Shown here one piece after another: positions 1-4,658 of a stretch of 14,194 bases of DNA (within the stretch, counting starts at the first letter, position 1; each line of letters begins with the position of its first letter). Source of the stretch: Pseudomonadota bacterium. GTDB lineage: Bacteria; Pseudomonadota; Alphaproteobacteria; Caulobacterales; Caulobacteraceae. The notes beneath the pieces are model-generated. The model worked only from the letters and a program-made list of their open reading frames with translations, searched no databases and was not told where the DNA came from. The DNA is taken from the NCBI GenBank assembly GCA_023433585.1, contig JAEZCL010000093.1, positions 1-14,194 of the forward strand, in the 5' to 3' direction. The translations under genes were made by a program, and so were the position numbers.

Positions 1-1
1 C

Positions 2-130
2 GATCCGCGCTTCGTCATCAACGCCCAGAACTGCGTCCACTGCAAAACCTGCGACATCAAGGATCCGTCGCAGAACATCGTCTGGACCACGCCCGAAGGC
101 GGCGGCGGCCCCAATTATCCCAATATGTAA
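2..130 (+). CDS. Electron transfer flavoprotein-ubiquinone oxidoreductase, C-terminal fragment (5' end outside window)
   Basis: This is the last 42 codons of a gene that begins before the window, read in frame from base 2 to the TAA at 128-130. The tail contains the motif CVHCKTCDIKDP followed by QNIVWTTPEGGGGPNYPNM. That pattern is the hallmark C-terminus of ETF-QO, the membrane-associated flavoprotein that passes electrons from ETF (fed by acyl-CoA and amino-acid dehydrogenases) to ubiquinone. The three cysteines visible are three of the four ligands of the single 4Fe-4S cluster; the first ligand would lie upstream of the window. The next gene starts 15 bases after the stop on the same strand, so co-transcription is plausible. 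The family is certain from the tail; integrity of the missing N-terminal FAD domain cannot be judged. Confidence 0.93.
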   Translation, partial: DPRFVINAQNCVHCKTCDIKDPSQNIVWTTPEGGGGPNYPNM

Positions 131-145
131 GGCGAACGTCGCTTC

Positions 146-1912
146 ATGCGCATTCTCACCGCCGTGGCTCCGGCCGCCCTCATCGCCGCCCTGATGGTCG
201 TTCCCGCCGCCGCCGAGCCCCTGCGGGTCGCCGGTTCCGCGCGCTTCATCGACTTCACCGACGTTCCGGCGGATGCGGAGGGACGCTCCAGCTACGGCCT
301 GTTCCTGGCCGGCCGCAACGCCATGGCCATAGGTGAGAGCCGCACGGGCGCCGACTATCTGGCGGCGGCCCATGACGCGGAGCCGGCCGAGATGCGGCTG
401 CGCGACCAGGCCTTCACCTCCGCCCTCCTGGCGGGCGACCTGGATGTGGCGGCGCGCCTGTCCCCCAGCGGCGAGGGCGTCAACGCCACGGTGCGCGAAG
501 CCGGGCGGCTGGTGGCGGCGGTGCGCCGGTTCGGCGCGGGCGACGCCGCTGCGGCCCATGCGGCGCTGGAGACGCGGGCCATCGGTTTCCCGCACGCCCG
601 GGCGGGCCTGCTGGTTCAGCCGTGGATCGCGGCGGCGGCGGGCGACTGGGACAGCGCCCTGGCCGAGCCGCCCGCGAACGCCGATCCCATGACGCGGCTG
701 TTCGCCGGCTACCATCGCGCCCTGCTGCTGGAGCAACGGCGGAATTATGCGGCGGCGGAGACCATTCTGAGCGGTCTCGCGGCCGATGACCGGACCGCCT
801 CCCTGTTCCGGCAGGCCTACGGTGAATTCCTCGAGCGCCGAGGGCGGCGGGATGAGGCGCTGGCGGTCTACGACGCCGCCATCGCGGCGGGCGCGACGGA
901 TCCGGACCTGATTGAGGCGCGCGCCGGGGCCGCGTCGCGCGGGCGTCCCGCACCCATGCTCACCTTCCGTGAAGGCGCGGCCCAGGGGCTGGACATGGCC
1001 GCCGCCTTCGCCATGGGCGAGGAGGCGCGTGAGTTCGCCGCCGTCTATCTGCGCCTGTCGCTGGGCCTCGACGGCAGCGATCAGACCCGCTTTCTCCTGG
1101 GACAGGCGCTGAAGGAGGCGGGCCTGACCACGCCCGCGCGCACCGCCTTCGCCGGGATCGAGGCGGGGAATCCCTCGCTGCGCGCCCGCGCGCGCCTGGA
1201 GATGGCCTGGATCGAGCAGGACGCCGAAAATCACGAGGCCGCCCTGGCCCATGCCCGCGAGGCCCTGCGCGTCGCGCCGGAGGATCCCCAGTCCGCCTAC
1301 GGCCTGGCGGGCCTGCTGACGGCCCAGGAGCAGTATGAGGAGGCGCTGGCCCTGCTCAACGGCCCGGCGCTGAACGTCGAGGGCCAGGCCTGGCCCGTGC
1401 GCTTCACGCGCGGGGCGGTCTATGAATCCCTGGGCCGCTTCGAGGAGGCCGAGGCTGAGCTTTGGGCCGCGCTTCAGCAGGAGTCCGACAACGCCGAAAT
1501 CCTGAATTATCTCGGCTACATGTGGGTCGACTCGGGCCAGCGCGTGCATCAGGGGGCCGAGATGATCGCCCGCGCCGTCGCCGCCGAGCCGGAGTCGGGC
1601 CACATCCAGGATTCCCTGGGCTGGGCTCAGTATCGCCAGGGACAGTTCGAGCAGGCGGTCGAGACGCTGGAGATCGCCGTGTCTCTGGAGCCGGCCAATG
1701 CGGTCATCAATGACCACCTGGGCGACGCCTACTGGCGCGTGGGCCGCCGCCGCGAGGCGGGCTTCCAGTGGAGCCGCGCCCTGACGCTGGACGCGGACGC
1801 CGAATTGCGCGCCCAGGTCGAGGCCAAGCTGGCGGAGGGACTGGGGCCGGTCGAGGTGCTCGTTCCGGTCGTGCGCGCGGACAGCGGCGCGGCCGATCCC
1901 GTCAATCCGTGA
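146..1912 (+). CDS. Exported tetratricopeptide-repeat protein, upstream partner of ispE
   Basis: The product has 588 residues. Residues 1-23 form a Sec signal peptide (hydrophobic core then VPAAA-EP). The rest is alpha-helical and Ala/Glu/Arg-rich, with TPR-type repeats clearest from about residue 218 onward. The strongest units are at about 345-410, 415-450, 451-485 (LNYLGYMWVDSG), 486-520 (DSLGWAQYRQGQFEQA) and 520-555 (INDHLGDAYWRVGRRREA). TPR arrays are protein-protein scaffolds, here probably periplasmic or outer-membrane associated; no lipobox cysteine follows the signal. The stop overlaps the ispE start by four bases, indicating translational coupling. In Pseudomonas the TPR lipoprotein LbcA (adaptor of the CtpA protease) is encoded close to ispE, and its repeats look similar; equating the two is inference. 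The ATG at 146 is chosen because it gives the complete signal peptide; the AAGG at 129-132 is a weak ribosome-binding site. Precise function unknown. Confidence 0.85.
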   Translation: MRILTAVAPAALIAALMVVPAAAEPLRVAGSARFIDFTDVPADAEGRSSYGLFLAGRNAMAIGESRTGADYLAAAHDAEPAEMRLRDQAFTSALLAGDLDVAARLSPSGEGVNATVREAGRLVAAVRRFGAGDAAAAHAALETRAIGFPHARAGLLVQPWIAAAAGDWDSALAEPPANADPMTRLFAGYHRALLLEQRRNYAAAETILSGLAADDRTASLFRQAYGEFLERRGRRDEALAVYDAAIAAGATDPDLIEARAGAASRGRPAPMLTFREGAAQGLDMAAAFAMGEEAREFAAVYLRLSLGLDGSDQTRFLLGQALKEAGLTTPARTAFAGIEAGNPSLRARARLEMAWIEQDAENHEAALAHAREALRVAPEDPQSAYGLAGLLTAQEQYEEALALLNGPALNVEGQAWPVRFTRGAVYESLGRFEEAEAELWAALQQESDNAEILNYLGYMWVDSGQRVHQGAEMIARAVAAEPESGHIQDSLGWAQYRQGQFEQAVETLEIAVSLEPANAVINDHLGDAYWRVGRRREAGFQWSRALTLDADAELRAQVEAKLAEGLGPVEVLVPVVRADSGAADPVNP

Positions 1913-2778
1913 GCCGGTCCGCCTCGGCCCTGGCCCCGGCCAAGGTCAACCTGTTCCTGCACGTGGGGCCGCCGGGCGAGGACGGCTATCATCCTCTGGT
2001 CAGCCTGGCGGTGTTCGCCGATGTGGGCGACCGGGTGGCGGTCGAGCGGGCGGACGACTTCAGTCTTGAGACCTCGGGGCCGTTTGCGGGGGCGATCACG
2101 GGCGGGCCGAACCTGATCGAGACGGCGCTGGACGCCCTGGCGGGCGCGGTCGGGCGGGAGCGGCTGCCACTGCGTGTCCGGCTGGACAAGCGGTTGCCGG
2201 TGGTGGCGGGGCTGGGCGGCGGGTCATCGGACGCGGCGACGGTCATGAAGCTGGCGCGGGATGTTCTGGGGCTCGATCTGGATGACGGCGCCCTGGCGCG
2301 GCTGGCGGCGCCGCTGGGAGCGGACATGGCCATGTGCCTGAACGGCCGGGCGGTGATCGCCGAGGGCATAGGCGAGCGCCTGTCGCCCGCGCCGCGCCTG
2401 CCGGACATCCACGCGGTGCTGGCCAATCCGGGCGTTCCGTCCGCGACGGGGGCCGTTTACCGCGCCTATGACGCCGCGCCGCGCCCGGACGTGGATGTTC
2501 CGGAGGCGCCGGCCGGATTTCGCAGTGTCGCCGATCTGGCGGACTGGCTGAAGACCACCCGCAACGATCTGGCCCGGCCCGCCATCGGCCTGACGCCCGC
2601 CATCGGACAGGCGGTTCAGGCCATGGCCGCCACGCCGGGGGCTCTGCTGGCCCGCGTGACCGGATCGGGGGCCACGGTGTTCGGCCTTTTCGAGGATGGA
2701 GAGGCGGCCCGGGCTGCCGCCGAAGGCCTGTCCCGCGCGCATCCCGATTGGTGGATTCGGTCCTGCCGCCTGGCCTGA
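1909..2778 (+). CDS. ispE: 4-diphosphocytidyl-2-C-methyl-D-erythritol kinase
   Basis: IspE phosphorylates the 2-hydroxyl of CDP-methylerythritol with ATP, the fourth step of the MEP route to isopentenyl diphosphate in the cytoplasm. The protein is 289 aa, normal for the family, and is a GHMP kinase. The N-terminal motif PAKVNLFLHV contains the substrate-binding Lys12, with DGYH at 25-28. The glycine-rich ATP loop LPVVAGLGGGSSDAA spans 96-110. The probable catalytic Asp is D139 in LGADMAM, where many homologues have GADVP. The C-terminal GHMP motif is GSGATVFGLF. The start is the GTG at 1909: its TG is shared with the TGA of the TPR gene (4-base overlap GTGA), and translation from it begins directly before the conserved PAKVN motif. 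The open frame extends upstream to 1768, but that part overlaps the TPR gene and carries no family sequence. Expression probably depends on translational coupling to the TPR gene. Confidence 0.96.
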   Translation: MSRSASALAPAKVNLFLHVGPPGEDGYHPLVSLAVFADVGDRVAVERADDFSLETSGPFAGAITGGPNLIETALDALAGAVGRERLPLRVRLDKRLPVVAGLGGGSSDAATVMKLARDVLGLDLDDGALARLAAPLGADMAMCLNGRAVIAEGIGERLSPAPRLPDIHAVLANPGVPSATGAVYRAYDAAPRPDVDVPEAPAGFRSVADLADWLKTTRNDLARPAIGLTPAIGQAVQAMAATPGALLARVTGSGATVFGLFEDGEAARAAAEGLSRAHPDWWIRSCRLA

Positions 2779-2909
2779 TCGCCGCAGATCGGCGCCGAAT
2801 GGTCATGGCGCCGCAGGGAACACAGCGAGGACTTCGCGTCTTTTTATCCTGAGTCGGGGACCGGATCGCCCGGCCTCTCGGGCGGTCGCCGATCGAGAGG
2901 ATGACACCC

Positions 2910-3608
2910 ATGCTTCGCAACCGTCTGATGATGGCCGGTGCTGCGGCGGCCCTTTTCATGGCTTCCCCCGCCCTGGCCCATAACCTGGCCCAGGATCCCG
3001 AATCCGACGCCTCGCCGCCGCCTGGCGAGGCCGTCGAGGCGCCGCCGGTCGATCAGGAAGCCGACGACGACGCCGTGGCCCCGGCCAACACGCCGCCGGA
3101 CGCCATGCAGACCAACCCGATGGAGCCGCCGCCCAGCCCGCCGCCCGCCGCGACGCCGCCGCTGGACGGCTCTCCGCCTAATGTGGGCGAGGTTCCCGAG
3201 ACGGATGTGGTGGCCTCTTCACCCCGCCCCAATCCCGGCGAGGATGCGGCGCCGCCCGCGCCGGAGGAGCCCTGGAGCCCTGAAACGCCTAGCGAAGACG
3301 CCGTTCCCTACAGCCAGGCCGATGAGGAAGGCTGGAGCGATCCGGAGGAGGGCGCGCCGCCTGCCGATGAGACGGCTCCTGATTCGACCATGGAGGCCGA
3401 GCCCGCCGAGCCTGAGCCCATGACGCCGCGCCCCGACCCGGCCATGCCAACCGAGCCGCTCGATCCGCCCGAGGACATGGCCCCGCCGGTCCCCGACCCG
3501 ATGGAGCCGCCGGCCGACTCCGCGATTCCGCCGCCGCCCATCGATCCCGCGCCTGACGCGGGCCTGGAGGACGACGATCCCCTGGACCCGGAGCCGCCGG
3601 GCGCCTGA
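2910..3608 (+). CDS. Exported acidic proline-rich protein of unknown function
   Basis: The product has 232 residues. Residues 1-23 are a Sec signal peptide ending SPALA-HN. The mature 209 residues are low-complexity and presumably disordered: about 29% proline, rich in Glu/Asp and Ala, only two arginines and no lysine, so strongly negatively charged. Motifs such as EPPPSPPP, AIPPPPIDP and DDDPLDPEPPGA recur without a strict period. No membrane segment, lipobox or LPXTG-like signal is visible. The start at 2910 is preferred over an in-frame ATG at 2901 because GAGAGG (2895-2900) sits nine bases before 2910 but abuts 2901. It stands alone between ispE (131 bp) and glyQ (153 bp). GC-rich DNA yields spurious proline-rich frames, but the signal peptide, good ribosome-binding site and placement argue that this one is real. 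A periplasmic spacer or cation-binding polymer is possible; I do not recognise the family. Confidence 0.72.
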   Translation: MLRNRLMMAGAAAALFMASPALAHNLAQDPESDASPPPGEAVEAPPVDQEADDDAVAPANTPPDAMQTNPMEPPPSPPPAATPPLDGSPPNVGEVPETDVVASSPRPNPGEDAAPPAPEEPWSPETPSEDAVPYSQADEEGWSDPEEGAPPADETAPDSTMEAEPAEPEPMTPRPDPAMPTEPLDPPEDMAPPVPDPMEPPADSAIPPPPIDPAPDAGLEDDDPLDPEPPGA

Positions 3609-3658
3609 CCTCCACCATATGCCGTTGATGCAGAAGGCGGCGGGCCACGTTCCGGTGT

Positions 3659-3705
3659 GACCATTTTTTGGATTCGGGCGCAGTCGACCCGAAGCAAAAA
3701 TGGTC
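3659..3705. repeat. Long interrupted inverted repeat in the glyQ leader
   Basis: The arms are GACCATTTTT (3659-3668) and AAAAATGGTC (3696-3705), a perfect 10-bp pair. They are continued inward by TTCGGG (3673-3678) and CCCGAA (3688-3693), with a small internal loop between the two stem parts and a 9-nt apical loop. The structure lies about 57 bases upstream of the TTG start of glyQ and about 50 bases after the proline-rich gene. T-runs sit inside the stem rather than after it, so it is not a classic intrinsic terminator. A short T-run follows at 3720-3724. A GATTC (CcrM-type) site lies at 3671-3675. It may be a leader hairpin, an operator or a degenerate repeat; its role is not determined. 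Confidence 0.6.
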
Positions 3706-3761
3706 TATGGTCCGCCGTCTTTTTCGCGCCCGCGAAATCCTCCTCGACCCCGGACACGGCC

Positions 3762-4658
3762 TTGGCTTCCAAGACGACTGAACCCCTGAGTTTCCAGGAC
3801 CTGATCCTGACGCTGCACGCCTATTGGAGCGAGAAGGGCTGCGCCATCCTGCAGCCCTATGACATCGAGGTGGGGGCGGGCACCCTGCACCCGGCCACGG
3901 TGCTGCGCGCGCTGGGTCCGCGCCCGTGGAAGGCTGCTTATGTCCAGCCCAGCCGCCGCCCCGGCGACGGCCGCTACGGCGAGAACCCCAACCGGCTCCA
4001 GCATTATTACCAGTATCAGGTCATTCTGAAGCCGAACCCGGACGACCTGCAGGACCTGTATCTGGAGAGCCTGGCCCGCATCGGCATCGACCCGAAGCTG
4101 CACGACATCCGCTTTGTCGAGGACGACTGGGAGAACCCGACGGTGGGCGCCTGGGGCTTGGGGTGGGAAGTCTGGTGCGACGGCATGGAGGTGACCCAGT
4201 TCACCTATTTCCAGGGCGTCGGCGGCGTCGAGGTGGACGTGGTGTCGGGAGAACTGACCTACGGCCTGGAGCGCCTGGCCATGTATGTGCAGGGCGTCGA
4301 CAACGTTTATGATCTGCGCTTCAACAACGACGGCGTCACCTATGGCGACGTGTTCCTGGAGAACGAGCGCCAGCAGTCGCAGGCCAATTTCCACGGCTAT
4401 GACGTGGACGGGCTGAAGCGCCGGTTCGAGGATATGGTGTCGGAGGTGTCGCGCTTCCTGGCCATGACGGGGCCGCAGGGACAGGCGCTGGTCCTGCCGG
4501 CCTATGACCAGGTGCTGAAGGCCAGCCATCTGTTCAACCTGATGGACGCGCGCGGCGCCATCGCGGTGGCCGAGCGCCAGAGCTACATCGGCCGCATCCG
4601 CGACCTGTGCAAGGCATGCGCGGTGGCCTACGTGGAACAAGAGCGGGGAGCCGCCTGA
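3762..4658 (+). CDS. glyQ: Glycyl-tRNA synthetase alpha subunit
   Basis: GlyQ is the catalytic class II subunit of the bacterial alpha2beta2 glycyl-tRNA synthetase; it activates glycine with ATP for charging of tRNA-Gly in the cytoplasm. From the TTG at 3762 the protein has 298 aa, within the usual 290-310. Conserved stretches are LSFQDLILTLHAYWSEKGC (9-27), GAGTLHPATVLRALGP (38-53), QPSRRPGDGRYGENPNR (62-78), GWEVWCDGMEVTQFTYFQ and GLERLAMYVQGV. No in-frame ATG exists before the family sequence; an upstream GTG at 3657 would add 35 unrelated residues and lies within the leader hairpin. TTG 3762 with a weak GGA seven bases ahead is therefore the best start, though not proven. The TGA overlaps the glyS ATG by one base (TGATG), so the two subunits are translationally coupled. 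Confidence 0.95.
   Translation: MASKTTEPLSFQDLILTLHAYWSEKGCAILQPYDIEVGAGTLHPATVLRALGPRPWKAAYVQPSRRPGDGRYGENPNRLQHYYQYQVILKPNPDDLQDLYLESLARIGIDPKLHDIRFVEDDWENPTVGAWGLGWEVWCDGMEVTQFTYFQGVGGVEVDVVSGELTYGLERLAMYVQGVDNVYDLRFNNDGVTYGDVFLENERQQSQANFHGYDVDGLKRRFEDMVSEVSRFLAMTGPQGQALVLPAYDQVLKASHLFNLMDARGAIAVAERQSYIGRIRDLCKACAVAYVEQERGAA

Noticed and set aside
1768..1908. N-terminal extension of ispE
   Set aside because: The extra frame overlaps the conserved TPR coding region and IspE begins right before PAKVN; the coupled GTG at 1909 explains the start.
2817..2840. GGAAC followed by CGTC, resembling an EcfG-type stress promoter ahead of the proline-rich gene
   Set aside because: The spacer is 15 bases rather than the usual 16-17 and the second box is CGTC rather than CGTT; too weak to claim.
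3705..4640. 311-aa open frame on - opposite glyQ
   Set aside because: Mirror of a highly conserved gene; the composition is what antisense reading of glyQ would give.
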